From contig NC_089182.1 of assembly GCF_947507565.1 (NCBI RefSeq), positions 1,922,001-1,986,000 on the forward strand: DNA of 64,000 bases. Reading direction: 5' to 3'. The position numbers were made by a program, and so were the translations under genes. This DNA comes from Oscarella lobularis (lineage: Eukaryota; Porifera; Homoscleromorpha; Homosclerophorida; Oscarellidae). The notes under the pieces are model-generated. The model did not search any database. It had not been told where the DNA came from and saw nothing but the letters and a program-made list of their open reading frames with translations. Of this stretch, positions 32,199 through 43,585 are shown in pieces. How positions within the stretch are numbered: the stretch's first letter is position 1; every line of letters starts with the position of its first letter.

Positions 32199-33088
32199 AT
32201 GCTGAGCCGCATCGTTCTGGTCTTCCTCGTCGTCGCATACGGTGCGAACGCCTATCCGTTGCACGCCAGCTGCAAACTGACCTGGTGAGAAGACGATCTG
32301 CCAAAAAGAATCGCGCACCTTTCAATGCGTGCAGTCGAAAATTGTTGGGCGCGAAAACAGGCGCCAGTTAAAGAAAAGTTCCTAAATAGAAATCGTAACG
32401 TTTGGCCGAACAGAACGCGACTGAGTCATTGACCTTTACCTCTGTTGAGCTCAGTTCTTGTGGGAGTGCAGGGGATGACGTCAGAGAGAGTCTAATCTCT
32501 GTGTCGATTCCAGGTCGTTTCCCAACACAAATTGCTCGACGGTCAACACGGCTCTTGTCAATCAGATCAAAAAATGGGGTCCCAACACAGCTTGCGGCAG
32601 CACAGAGAAGTGTCTGTATACGGTACATATAACATCATAAACAATGGATGCGTTTCGCATACAATATTCATTTGTTTTTAGCTCAAAGATAGTAGCAGCT
32701 CTGCGTTGAAACTGACTCACAAGACCCCTGTTCACAAGTACGTGGACGACGTTTCGTTTGCCTTTGACGGAAGCGGCGCGTCTTGCACAGTCCACGTATG
32801 CCAATGAGTTTTCTTCCCTTATGACCTTTTCTCTACATTGTTTTTTTGTTCTACTAGGGTTACTCGACGTCTGAGACGTGGTATGCCGTCTTGGATGACG
32901 GAACGAACTATTGCAACATGCACAATCTGTTGACAGGTAATATCGGGGAGTTGTGCTTTAAACCGTTCTACCTTGTCTAAGTGAGTCATCGTGCAGGTGC
33001 CGGATTGGACAGTAATTCCGGTTTTGCTGAAACAACTAGCAATAGTGACTGCACCGAATACACTTCTGCTAACTGTGGAAAGTATTAG
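32199..33088 (+). CDS. Small secreted cysteine-containing protein, copy 1
   Basis: Four or five exons, about 155 residues. Signal peptide MLSRIVLVFLVVAYGANA is followed by YPLHASCKLTW, an intron, SFPNTNCSTVNTALVNQIKK, then CGSTEKCLYTLKDSSSSALK, KYVDDVSFAFDGSGASC, YSTSETWYAVLDDGTNYCNM and HNLLTGAGLDSNSGFAETTS, ending TEYTSANCGKY. About eight Cys suggest a disulfide-stabilised fold. I recall similar short secreted proteins of unknown function in other animals but cannot name the family with certainty. Its twin lies 145 bp downstream with the same exon layout. Confidence 0.8.
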
Positions 33089-33233
33089 CTGCAAGTCACG
33101 CGTGCAGTGCTTCAAACTGCTTCGCTCTTTTCTTTCATTTTGAGTATGTCGTGTTGCTAGAAATTATTGCTATCACTTGTATCCACGCCCTCTACGTACG
33201 GGTCGTTTCGCTAAAAAAATTCGTTCGGTCGCT

Positions 33234-34073
33234 ATGTCGTGGTGCAGCGTTCTCGTCTTGCTCGTCGTCGCGTGCGCCGCATCTGCCTATCCAATACATG
33301 CCAGCTGCATTCTATCTTGGTGAGAAGTTACCTGCAGCGCGTTCGATCGCTACTGTGATCGCTCGACCTTCGTTTTCGTTCGTGCTTTCGTTTTCCTCGT
33401 CCGCTCGCGTGAGACCCCAGTAGTTTCGCTGGGAGCAGGGGCAACTGCGTGCCTGGTGCTTCGCCTACCTCTCTCTATATGGCGCCTCGAATCACGCGTG
33501 CATTGTTTATGTACGCAGGTCATTTCCTAACACCAACTGCTCGTTTGTGAACGTCGCTCTAGTCTCTCAGATAAAGAACTGGGGTATGAACACTCCATGC
33601 GGTAGCACGGAGAAATGCCGGTATCAGGTACAATGACGTCATTTACGGGGGTGCGCATGCGGTCGAGTGTTGTTACAATTTTTTAGCTCAAATCGAGTAG
33701 CAGCAAAAAGTTGAAATTGACTCACTCGACTCCCGTCCGCAATTACACTGATTGCATCGAGTTTTCATTCTTCCCAAAGAAAAAATTCGGTTGCGAAGTC
33801 TATGTGAGTCGAACCCCCCAATTTTTAGAGCGTCGATTTTCAAGCTCTTTATAGGGTTTCTCGATTTCTGAAATTTGGTACGCGTTGTTAGACTTTGGAA
33901 CGAACTATTGCAACATGCACAACTTATTGACTGGTGGGTACGATGTCGAGGCAGCTGCATAGAAACGCTGTTGGCGTTTAGGTGCCGGCTTGGATAAAGC
34001 CCGTGGGTTTGTTGAGAAAACAGACAACAGCATATGCACCGAATACACCACTGCCAATTGCAATAAGTACTAG
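33234..34073 (+). CDS. Small secreted cysteine-containing protein, copy 2
   Basis: Tandem paralogue of the preceding gene. Signal peptide MSWCSVLVLLVVACAASA, then YPIHASCILSW, SFPNTNCSFVNVALVSQIKN, CGSTEKCRYQLKSSSSKKLK, a basic patch FFPKKKFGCEVYGFS, ISEIWYALLDFGTNYCNMHN and LLTGAGLDKARGFVEKTDNS, ending TEYTTANCNKY. Cys positions and intron sites (after the SC-x-L-x-W motif, phase 2) are kept, while the middle (NYTDCIEFSFFPKKKFGC) has diverged and gained Cys and Lys. Both copies look intact. It converges on SPATA1. Confidence 0.8.
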
Positions 34074-34188
34074 CTCTAATTGAGAGCTAGTGTTCTGCCT
34101 TTGCGTTCGTTGACTGTTTGTTTGTCTGTCTCGAATGTTTCTCCCAAAGTGATATATAGTATGTGCTCTTTACGGTGATCCTTTTACT

Positions 34189-37100
34189 TTATTGGACTCT
34201 TGCTCGGACAAGTGACGCTGTTATCTTCTGCTGTAACAATTCCTGCTTGAGACCCCTAAGCTCTGCTTCTAGTTTCTCTCTTGCCTATATTAAAGTGCTA
34301 ATGAGATGCCCTATTCTTTTCTTCTGTGTTTGCTCACCTGATGCTCGTTTTTTAGCCGCGTTTCCGCCTGTTTTACATTTCGTCGCAGTTCCGCTATGTC
34401 ACTGTTTAGCTTAGCACATTGAATCTTTATGTTGCTCTGGCAAACGAAATCGAATTGCTAGCCAACACGTGGGCTCCTTTACCTGTTGAGAAGGAAACAA
34501 GCCTTCTTGAACGTTCTTTGCATGATTCCGTTTGCCTAGAAAAAAATGAAAAATGAAATTATTTTGGTTACAACGGTTTGCATGCAAGGAAACCGTTGTT
34601 TAGCCTTTCGATTCGGTTCTGCACTAGAGCGAGGTGTAGTTGCTGCTGCAATTTTGCACACTGTTGTTCGAGCTGCAAAGTCGTTTTCTTTTCTGATAGA
34701 AATCTCTTTTTCCACAAACTTTCACCTGAAATCAAATAACCAATGAGAGAGTGTTTAATAGCAGGAGTAAGACAAGTACTTTCGTAACGAGACTTTTGCA
34801 ATTTTATTTGTAGGGATCTAGCTTGAGCGACGAGCAGTCCGTGACGAGTTGTAAGATCATCTCTAGTACAATAACTCAATGAGGCTCTGTGCAAGTAACT
34901 GCAAGTTATTTAACCGTTCGGCAAAAATAGTCGTTAATTCGCCACCGGAATCTGGACGACTTTCTATCACAAAAGCGTTATAGTTCGTCAGGGCTTAATC
35001 AGCGAGAGACACACACCTTGCTTTTTCCGTTGCATCTTTTCTTGAAAGTTTTGAGCGTGTTTGATTGAGGTTTCGGCTGCTTGCACCTCGGGCTTAGAGG
35101 CCGCCTTCGATACCCTATTTACTAGATGTTTTATGTATAAAATCTATATCTTTTGCAAACTATACCAGAGCGAAGGACCAGAGCCTAATGTTTGTTGCTT
35201 ATGCCTTCCGTTGGGAGGGTTTACTCGTCGTCTATAGAGCCCACAATAATGAGTCGATCCTCTGTTGCATGTATAGAATTTACCTTAGTGAGTCTTGGTC
35301 CTTCTCTCCGGCAAATTTAACTCTGTTATGCCTGTAAAACGTGATCAGGATTTATTAATCGCGTAAATTAATTTGATCTTACTTTGTAGACACGGTTTTG
35401 TCTGACCGTTGAAGTGATTCTTTTCTGAAATTCAGAGAGCTGGAAAAGTCATAGAATGCATATTGGACCCACTTGGAAGGTTCAGCTGTCCCACTCCGTT
35501 TTTCGCTAATCACACGTTCCTGCCTACAGAAAAACCGTCCATATCTTTCAACCAAGAGGATAGTCTTGCACTTGTCTGCCAAACAGTCGGAGGACGCTGA
35601 TTTCCTTTTATCGAGAGCTACAGTTGTGCTCCTCACTCTCAGGCTACACAAATATTTTCGTTCATTAGTACCATTTTTAAAATTCTATTTATACCTTTCT
35701 GCCGAAGAATTTGAAGATTGCCGTGTTGCAGGAATCTCCTCTTTTTCATACCCCCCATTCGCGGTAGACTCGACTCTCTGCTCTCCCCTGTAACACATGA
35801 TATACACACAAGAGTGGTCTAAACGTGCGTACAGCATATACTGGGCAGCATCAACGTGGGGATCTGAATCTTGGCTGATGATGGTGCTATTGATGCTACT
35901 ATCCCTTGACTTGAGAGACATCAAAGGCACGTGGTTTACATATAAATCAAATGCATACCATTTGCAACTGAAACTCGTTTGATTTGCGTTCGCTCGAATC
36001 CTGAGCCGTTTGACTTTCTACCCCACGATGAAACGAATCTCTAAATTACTACTGACATATGTATTGCAACTGTAAATATTAGATTAACCTCAAAAGTTCC
36101 AATTCTTTATTTGCACGACTATTTTTCGAGTCGGCAGTAGCATGGAACTGTGAACCTCGGCGTTCCTCCAGCAAGTAGTGTACTTGGAGCTGAGGGCTGT
36201 TACTGACGAGCCCGTCATTGATTTGCCGATTGTCACCGTTCCTTTTATCCTCTGTTACAATGTATCGACTTCTGTTAGAATCCAACAGGCGTGGTGATCC
36301 ACCCTTTGCTTCTCTCATTCGCCCAGACAAGCTCGGAGGAGGAGTTTGATTTCGGTCCATACTCAGGGGAGTTCGAGTGTCTTGATAGCGTCGCATTTTT
36401 GTGGCTACCCTATCTGTTTGATGAAGATATGCTGAAAGCTGACGGGGCTGGTTATTGGTCGAAAGAGCGTTCTGTGCTGTTAATTCTGTGTCCTTCTCAG
36501 CGGCCTCAAGCCGTCCACGCGAACGTCCTGACATGCCCGTGGGAACGTCGCGTGGCTGGTCTGCCAATTTTCCAAAAAGTGCGGCTTCGAATCCAGCTGT
36601 AGCTTCGGCCAGTTGAGCAGGTGCCAATCCTTCCGGCGATAGCTGATCGTGCTGAATTGTTTCATCGCTTGAATCCGGATCGCGAGAGCCTTCCACATCC
36701 ACACCGTCTCGTGGCTGAGAATGGGTACCAGCTTCTCCTTGATGGTAAGTCCTGTGACCATTAAAGTTTCTGTGACTCTGATCTGCATTGTAAAAATTTG
36801 AACGTAATTCTATTGGATAATCGTTGTTCTCGCTTCCTGGCATTCCAGGCTGGCCAAGAGCCTTTTCATCACACTCAATTCCAGTTAGACTTGATGATAC
36901 TCCTTGAACGGAATTCGAACCGTTATTTGCTGTCGTATCAGAGTCAAACTCAAAATCTAGACTAAAATGCAGACTATATGACGTTTCTTTTATTCTGCTA
37001 CGCACCACTAAAGGCTTTAGAAGAATAGTCAGATGACAAACGATTGGATGACAATAGGTATATTTCAGGTGATGATGTCTACAATTATTTTTGAGCACAT

Positions 37101-37636
37101 GACCATGAAACAAAGCTAATAACTCACGTAAGGAGGAATGTAGTGTTTTGCTGTGATTTCTCCCTCCTGCTTAGCGGAGACCTAGTCAAATGCACTACAT
37201 AAATTAACAGGAAACTTCATGTCTTTTACCTGAGCCAAACTTTTTCCAACTAGTCTCAGAAACAGAAAAGTTTTTGGAACATCCTTTGTAACCAACTGAA
37301 TTTGAATTTCGTGACGCAATTGTTTTAATTCCATTTCAGGATAAATACTACAGTACAAGATCACACCCCCGGATAATGGCGAAACTGAAGCCTTTTCTAC
37401 TTAGTTAGCCGCTAAACTGCTTCGAGACCATTACGTACCGTACAAATCCAACAGAAACGGCTTCAAGGCATGCAGAACTAAACGTCCATCGGACGTCTGT
37501 TCGCCATTGCTCGGGCGGAATGACGAGAACGTGCAAGTCCACCAGCTATAACAACAACGACACGTTTCTAAGTCAGGAAAAGGCAAAAACTAGACCGTAC
37601 GCGGTCCGATTCAGCTCGTCCTTCATCCATCACCAT
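34189..37636 (-). CDS. SPATA1: SPATA1-like protein
   Basis: Exon 1 from ATG 37636 reads MVMDEGRAESDR and splices to LVDLHVLVIPPEQWRTDVRW, which matches the SPATA1 N-terminal motif (ELVELHVFYVPE). Next comes PEMELKQLRHEIQIQL and DVPKTFLFLRLVGKSLAQV, then KQEGEITAKHYIPPY, again in SPATA1 order. A long low-complexity exon (~37030-36079; ECDEKALGQPGMPGSENNDY) is followed by short exons forming the C-terminal coiled coil: CAKLNSDIAELRRNVKQAE and AREKLEAELRGLKQELLQQK, ending SLVRARVQ at 34189. SPATA1 is enriched in testis and is tied to sperm/cilium biology and IFT20; mechanism is unclear. Middle exon borders are approximate. Confidence 0.8.
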
Positions 37637-37777
37637 GAACCGGATGTAAACTGCACGTGTTGCCCCTTGATACGGTACGACGAGCGCGCTAGGAATTCTG
37701 AACATGTGTACGAGAAACAAGCAAACAGACAAAACGATTCGAACGAGTAAGAAAAAAAGAGTGAGTAAGAAAGAGAG

Positions 37778-38758
37778 TTAGTGCAAACCTAATTGTTCTT
37801 TGATGCCAGGAGAGAATCTGGCTCCATCCAGTTTGGCTCCAGTGAAACAAGCACGTCCAGAAAGATTGCTGTTTTCAAAATCTGCATCTCTTAAATCAGC
37901 ATTGGTAAAGTCAACATTAGTTAAGAGGCTATTTCTGAAATTAGCTTTTCTAAGAATACTTCCAACGAAAGATGCTCCGTAGGTAAATTTTCTTGATGAA
38001 AAGTCAAGTCCAGACAAGTTTTTGAATTTATATGTGACTTGCTTTTTCGCAACCCAGGAGCCTTGTAGTAATGATCCATTTTGTGAATAAAAAGTGCAAG
38101 CTTTGCTTCGAAAACAGCTATCAACGTCATCCTGAGGAACAGCAGGCAAACCCCTTCCTTCCAAAAATTTCAGCAGCCCCTGAAGCTGATAAAAATCAGC
38201 CTCGACTTCTAGTTCTTTTACTATTTGAGGATCACTAGGAAGGCATCCCTCTTTCACAATTCCATCCCTTAAATAATTCAAAATATAGCGAAAGTGGGTG
38301 CCGTCTCGATCAATAAAATAATAGCCGTCTTCATCCTGAATGAGCTTGTGTCGACCGCTAAACATTGCCTCCAACATAGAACCAGGCTCGCTGCAAAGGG
38401 TTTCCAAAGACGTAGTAAATTTCGTGCCACCAATGTCAAGTTTGATTTTTGACGATTGAAACTTGTAAACGCCTTCCATCGCCTTCTTCTGCTCTTCCAA
38501 TTTCTCGCGCTCCTTTCGAATTTCTCCCATTGCAGCCGCTTTTTCAGCCGTCAGCTCTTTCCGTTCGGCTTCCATTTCGTCACGAAACTCGCGTCGTTTT
38601 CTGCTCATCAACTCCTCTACTGCCACTGCACCTTTCTGCAAACGGTTTTGGATGCCCGTTAGCTGCTGCATAACGGGAGCAACCCGTTGCATTTCGGAAA
38701 TAACCGTTTGAATAGGCTCTTCCCATTGATCGGACTGCGATTTGGCCCAAAGAGACAT
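37778..38758 (-). CDS. KCTD9-like BTB and pentapeptide-repeat protein
   Basis: Intronless, 326 residues. Residues ~45-95 form a coiled coil (SRKRREFRDEMEAERKELTA). A T1-type BTB domain spans ~103-200: KIKLDIGGTKFTTSLETLCS, MFSGRHKLIQDEDGYYFIDR and DGTHFRYILNYLRDG. The C-terminus from ~245 holds A(D/N)Lxx pentapeptide repeats: SGLDFSSRKFTYGASFVGS, ILRKANFRNSLLTNVDFTNA and DLRDADFENSNLSGRACFTG. KCTD9 pairs BTB with pentapeptides and serves as a Cullin-3 adaptor, so a ubiquitin-ligase role is likely. The order coiled coil-BTB-pentapeptide is somewhat different from KCTD9, which has an N-terminal KHA domain. Its ATG is only 25 bp from the sialidase ATG. Confidence 0.85.
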   Translation of the reverse strand: MSLWAKSQSDQWEEPIQTVISEMQRVAPVMQQLTGIQNRLQKGAVAVEELMSRKRREFRDEMEAERKELTAEKAAAMGEIRKEREKLEEQKKAMEGVYKFQSSKIKLDIGGTKFTTSLETLCSEPGSMLEAMFSGRHKLIQDEDGYYFIDRDGTHFRYILNYLRDGIVKEGCLPSDPQIVKELEVEADFYQLQGLLKFLEGRGLPAVPQDDVDSCFRSKACTFYSQNGSLLQGSWVAKKQVTYKFKNLSGLDFSSRKFTYGASFVGSILRKANFRNSLLTNVDFTNADLRDADFENSNLSGRACFTGAKLDGARFSPGIKEQLGLH

Positions 38759-38783
38759 TTTTTATCCGGGAGCTTCAAATAGA

Positions 38784-40063
38784 ATGTCTGCTTCGCTTCG
38801 GCAGGGATATAACTGGCTTCGGTTCGTGTTTGTGTTCCTTTTCAGGGCTATCCTGTCGGATGTAGACGTCTTTCACTACGGCGACAACGGTCTCCCTTGC
38901 TACCGAATTCCAGCACTCTTAGCAACGTCGAAAGGATCGCTCTTGGCCTTTTCGAACGCGAGGTTAGAACCTTAGATCATCAAAGAGAAGCAGCTTAATT
39001 AATTGTACACTCTAGAAACTGGACTGGAGATAACTGCTACCCGGACTACATCAAACGAGCGTGCAACGAAACGTCGTGCAACGTCTACGTGTCGTCGAGA
39101 CGAAGTCCGGACGGCGGAAAAACGTGGGGTCCCATTGTTTACCATCAATTGGGAGTCCTCGGAACCGTCGTCTACGACAAAGTCCATTCACACATCGTAG
39201 TCCAGGCAACAACAATCAAGTTCAATTATATTATTATTATTATGTGTTATTTTTCGCCAGTACTGTGTCGGAGAAGGGAACTGCAAGACCAATCGTTCGA
39301 CTCATCAAATGATCTCCATTGACGATGGATTGACTTTTTCTCAGCCGACTCCAGTCGATCAGTACCTCGGCAAATTTCCTGGCGTTCATCCGTGTTGCGG
39401 CGAGGCTCTTCAACTTCCATCAGGTCGTCTTGTCTTCTGCGCTATACACGGCGAATCCCCACGCTCACACGTGACTGTTTACTACAGCGACAACGGTGGC
39501 CAAACGTACCAATCGTCTCCAACTGCTGGCGACCAAATGAAGGATATGGGAGAATGCACTATGGCTCTCTTATCCAACGGTTCTATCTACATGAACATGA
39601 GGCCTCACATCAATCCGGAAATGTGTGACTGCCGAGCATATGCTGTGAGCGATGACAGCGGGGAAAGCTGGCATGGGCCATACTATGACAGGGATCTCCT
39701 AAACGGAGAAGGCTGTGAGGCGTCTGTACTAGGAATAGGAAGTGGCACCGTGTTCTTCTCTAATCCCTATTCTACGTCAGCCAGTCGAGCTAATATGACA
39801 GTTCTTCGAAGCGACGACAATGCACAAACCTGGTCAAAGATATATCAAGTTAACAACGGATTAGCCGGATGTAAAGGGGGAATTTTATTTCTAATTGTTA
39901 AATAATATTAATTTTAGATTCATCGTTGGCTCAACTTCCCTGGGATGATTACTACGTGGGCCTTCTGTATGAAACAGGTGCCCCTGGTTGCAACGAGTCT
40001 GCGTGCAAAATTGTCTACACGGAGGTACCGAAAGACCTCGCAATGTTTTCACCTATTGATTGA
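38784..40063 (+). CDS. Secreted sialidase (neuraminidase)
   Basis: Cleaves terminal sialic acids. ATG 38784 starts MSASLRQGYNWLRFVFVFLF, a signal peptide/anchor. Exon 1 continues SDVDVFHYGDNGLPCYRIPA with the YRIP motif whose Arg binds the sialate carboxylate. Four Asp boxes follow: SPDGGKTWG, SDNGGQTYQ, SDDSGESWHG and SDDNAQTWSK, one per propeller blade. Other conserved stretches are PGVHPCCGEALQLPSGRLVF, MKDMGECTMALLSNGSIYMN and NGEGCEASVLGIGSGTVFFS (Glu of the active site). After a short intron near 39900 the end is DSSLAQLPWDDYYVGLLYET to YTEVPKDLAMFSPID. The secretory leader fits lysosomal NEU1-type or secreted bacterial-type sialidases rather than cytosolic NEU2. Confidence 0.88.
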
Positions 40064-40556
40064 ATACTTTTACCTATATCTATCACGCACGTATTGTTTT
40101 TGAATATCTATCACGTCGCACGTGTTGAAGCACGTGCTCACTTTTACGTCACCGCATTAACGCGCGCACGTTCTCGAGAGTCGTCCAAACAGGGCCGCGC
40201 GTCGTTCGGAGTGGTTTTCACCGTCTTTCGTCGAGCCGAAGAGCGCCGCGTAGGTTCGTACTGTTTCAGCAAGTCGATCGAACTGCGTCGCGTTCGGCGC
40301 AAACTCGATAGCGAGGCGCACGGCCCCGATTCGTTCGCGCGATAACGCGCACACTCGCATACCAACCCGTTTTCGCTCGCGAACGACGCTCGCTCGAGCC
40401 GCAGTCACTTGCAGACATCTCCGTATTGCAAAGCGAAACGTAGATCGTCGAGGAGGGGGTCCCTGACGTCGCGCCGGCGATTTTTACGCGTGAGCCGACT
40501 AGCGATGCCCAAAGAGCTCGTTCGCTCTTCTTAACAGATCGGACAGCCCTTGCACA
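40064..40556. other. Intergenic, LIN54 promoter region
   Basis: GC-rich, CpG-rich sequence with ORFs on both strands due to composition (a Ser/Arg-rich 70-85 codon frame each way). It holds the sialidase 3' end and the LIN54 promoter and 5' UTR. No gene or RNA recognised. Confidence 0.5.
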
Positions 40557-40769
40557 ATGAGCAGCGAATCGGCGTCCAACCCAACGACGACGTCCTCAAG
40601 CGGTGCCGCCGCCGCTCAACCGGCTCCCGTCGCCGCCGCCTCCGCTTCACTGCCGCGTCACGTGACCCCTGTGATGATCGGAAGCAAACCGATTCTCGTT
40701 TCGGCCGCCGCCGCCGCTTCGTCGTCGTCGCCGGCCCAATTTGCACCTGATCAGCGGAGAGTCATTCTG

Positions 40770-40808
<39 letters not shown>

Positions 40809-42707
40809 AACCAAGTCGTCATCATTCGTCCTGGGACGGGAAACTCGGCTTCGGCGTCGATGATTTCCGGTGGCGGAAGTGTCGTTCGATCTCCCGTAAA
40901 AGTCGTCGGTTCTCCGCTCAAGGCGATTCCTCTCGGATCGACGGCCGTTCCCTTTGTGCCCGTTCAGCAGATCGTCATCAACGCCCAGCAGCTCACTGTC
41001 GAACAGCGACAGCTTCTTCAGCAGCGTTCTCAAACGCTCGCCTCAAAACTGACGACTAAGACTCTGCCCGCAACCGTGCCGGTCACCACGTGGCAGCAGA
41101 ATAATCCTCGCATCGCAGTGGCTCCCGCTCAGGGAAAAACGATTGTGAGCGCGCTGAAGACGACGACGACTGCGGCGGCGACTCAGATAAAGGGTCTCGT
41201 GCAAATACAGCCCAAGCCACCGCATTTTATCACAATTCAGCAGCCGCAGGCGGTACAGCAGCTTAGTGGCGCTAGTACCCAAGGAAGGACTGTTGTGAAT
41301 TTGTCGTCCTCTGCAATATCTCAGGTAACACAGTTGGAGGGCTTTTGATGTTTCGTATTGAAACGAAACTTGCGGCGTTTTTTTTTTTCAGATAAGCAAT
41401 GCTGGAGGGTTTCAGCCAATCGGATTTTCTGGTTCTGATACAAAGTAAGGAAGAGAACAACAATTCATGGCGATAGATCGAGCGAGGCTTTTTCCGTCAG
41501 GAGTTTTCCGGCCGATTCTCCGACTCCGATAAAGACGAGAAAGAAGTGCAATTGCTCTCGTTCGCAATGCCTCAAATTGTACGAGATGACGTCCACACCT
41601 CTGTTTCATTGATGGCCTTATGTTTTAGATATTGCGAGTGCTTTGCCAACGGAGAGTTTTGCGATCAGGACTGCAATTGTCAGAACTGTCACAACACGCT
41701 CAACCACGAAGAAGCTAGAACGCAAGCCATCAAAGTAGACGACATGTCATTGACGTCAGGCGTAGCGCTTCTATCGACTTTGATTTGTAGGCTTGCCTCA
41801 GTAGAAACGCTCTCGCTTTTCATCCTAAAATCGGGAAATCAAGAGTTGTACGGAAGAGTAGCAGATACTGGAGAATTCCTTATTGTTATTGGGTTTTTTT
41901 TGTTGATTAGAAGGACCACCAAGGAGGCAGATCCCATATCAGAGGTGAGTTTCATTAGCTACAAGCTATTCTTTCTTTCTTATAGACTTTAATTAACGTA
42001 GGGTGCAATTGCAAACGCTCTGGATGTCTGAAGAATTACTGCGAATGCTACGAGGTGAAAGTGATATTTTACTGCCCCTCCTATTACCTATAAGTACACT
42101 TTTAGGCTAAAGTACTTTGCACGAGCTTATGTCACTGCGTTGGGTGCAAAAACTATGAAGAGAGTCCTGAGCGAAAGACCCTAATGCACTTGGCTGACGC
42201 TGCGGGTGTGTGTAGTGCAGTTTTCTCTAGCCTCTAGTAGATTTTTCTTGCAGTCGTTCGAAAGGAGCAACAGCAATCCGCCAAGGTCCACCTGACTTCA
42301 CATATCGATTCGGTTCCGGTGCAAATATCTGGAGCTAGTGCCCATGAAAGGTGAAGAGCATAAGATCAGCGCACTTGAGAGAAAGAGAGAGTGGAACGCT
42401 TATTCTATTTAGGCTGCCATTTAGCTTTCTTACTTCGGATGTGATCGAGGCTACGTGCAAGTGTATGATAGATAAAGCGAGTGAAGCAGAAAACGTAGAA
42501 GAAATATGCCTACTGTAGTGATTCGTGTCTGGACTTTTTCCTTGTTGTGTTCAGGAGTTTGACGGTGAAGCGGCTGTTCTGCGTGAATTTAGCCATTGCC
42601 TTACTCAAATCGTCAATGCTTCTCAAAAGGCTCGAAAGTAAGAAAATCGTGTCTGATTGCTTCTTGAATCAATAATTCTGAATTTCATTTGCAGTCAATC
42701 AGAGTGA
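40557..42707 (+). CDS. LIN54: LIN54, MuvB/DREAM DNA-binding subunit
   Basis: The first exon (to ~41323) is low-complexity Ala/Ser/Gln with a run of 12 Ser codons (TCG repeat, 40772-40806), then [20 protein letters not shown]. Short exons carry two CXC (tesmin/TSO1) domains: [15 protein letters not shown] joined to [20 protein letters not shown] and [16 protein letters not shown], then [19 protein letters not shown] and [19 protein letters not shown]. Both contain the Tyr of KxxCLKxYC that inserts into the minor groove at CHR elements (TTTGAA/TTYGAA). The C-terminal helices follow ([20 protein letters not shown]) and the frame stops at 42705. The protein directs cell-cycle gene repression and activation. 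Exon joins around 41.4-41.6 kb and 41.9 kb are by eye. Confidence 0.93.
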
Positions 42708-42855
42708 AAAGGATTATTGGTTGAGTTTTTGTAGCTGCTATTTCCTTTGCAAGGAATCCTGGAGTTAAGTAAATGAAATAAATACAGTACACTTGTGTGG
42801 GTGAGGGTGGGTTGTTGAAATGTTGTTGTTAAACTTAGCGCGCGCTTCATTCACA

Positions 42856-43467
42856 ATGTCGACCGATAGTGTACCTTCTTCTCAAGACAACTATGCCATC
42901 GACGACTCAGATGATTCAGCTGTGGACTGGATGATCGACTGGGGAAAGAAGGGAGCGATCGCAGGTGAGGGCGGCAAAGTGGGACCCCAGCAAGAATTAT
43001 TTTCCGCCTTTTCTCGCCCAGGAGCGTGTTGGGGCACCGCCGAAGCCGCTTTCATGCAACCCGTAGCGACGTCGTGGCCTCTATTCTTTCCAGCGATGAG
43101 AATCGTCGGAGCCAACGCTGCTCTATTCGGTGAGAATCGAAAGGCGAGCGATATATAACACCGAGAACACCGATTGTCGTATTGTAGGAACTGTCGGTGT
43201 TACGTTTGCTGCTACAGCGTCAGCTGCGGCACTCGTTCGTCGGCGAAATGACTACGTTTCGTATGGCGTGGGAGGCGGCGCAGCCGGTCTCGTCTTTGGA
43301 TTCAGAAGTGATCAATTTTCAATTTATATAACAACAGTCCGTGCTAGTCTTTTTTTTTTCTAGCTCGAAGCTGGCCTGTTGCTACCGGAATGTGTGCTGC
43401 GTTGGGCTTTAGCGCGGCTCTTTGGAAATTCGTTGGATTGCGTCCTGTGCCTTCTACGAACGAGTAA
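42856..43467 (+). CDS. NDUFA11: NDUFA11-like Tim17-family complex I subunit
   Basis: Four exons, about 130 residues. MSTDSVPSSQDNYAIDDSDD and DWMIDWGKKGAIAG (exon 1) join ACWGTAEAAFMQPVATSW, then FPAMRIVGANAALFGTVG, AATASAAALVRRRNDYVSYG and VGGGAAGLVFGFRTRSWPVA, ending VGLRPVPSTNE. The pattern of four glycine-rich membrane segments, and the (N/D)DxxxYxxGGxxxGxxxGxRxxS motif, match NDUFA11/Tim17-fold proteins. An alternative upstream ATG at 42820 would add MLLLNLARASFT. NDUFA11 is an accessory membrane-arm subunit of complex I. A Tim17/22 relative cannot be excluded. Confidence 0.7.
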
Positions 43468-43585
43468 GATAACGTAGTCACTTTATTCGCTTGCTGTGTT
43501 TTCTGTATCTAACGATGTGAATAACGTGTGCTAAAAAACGAGTTCATCTGATGCATTCAAACGGTAAGCTTCTTTTCTCTCTTTC

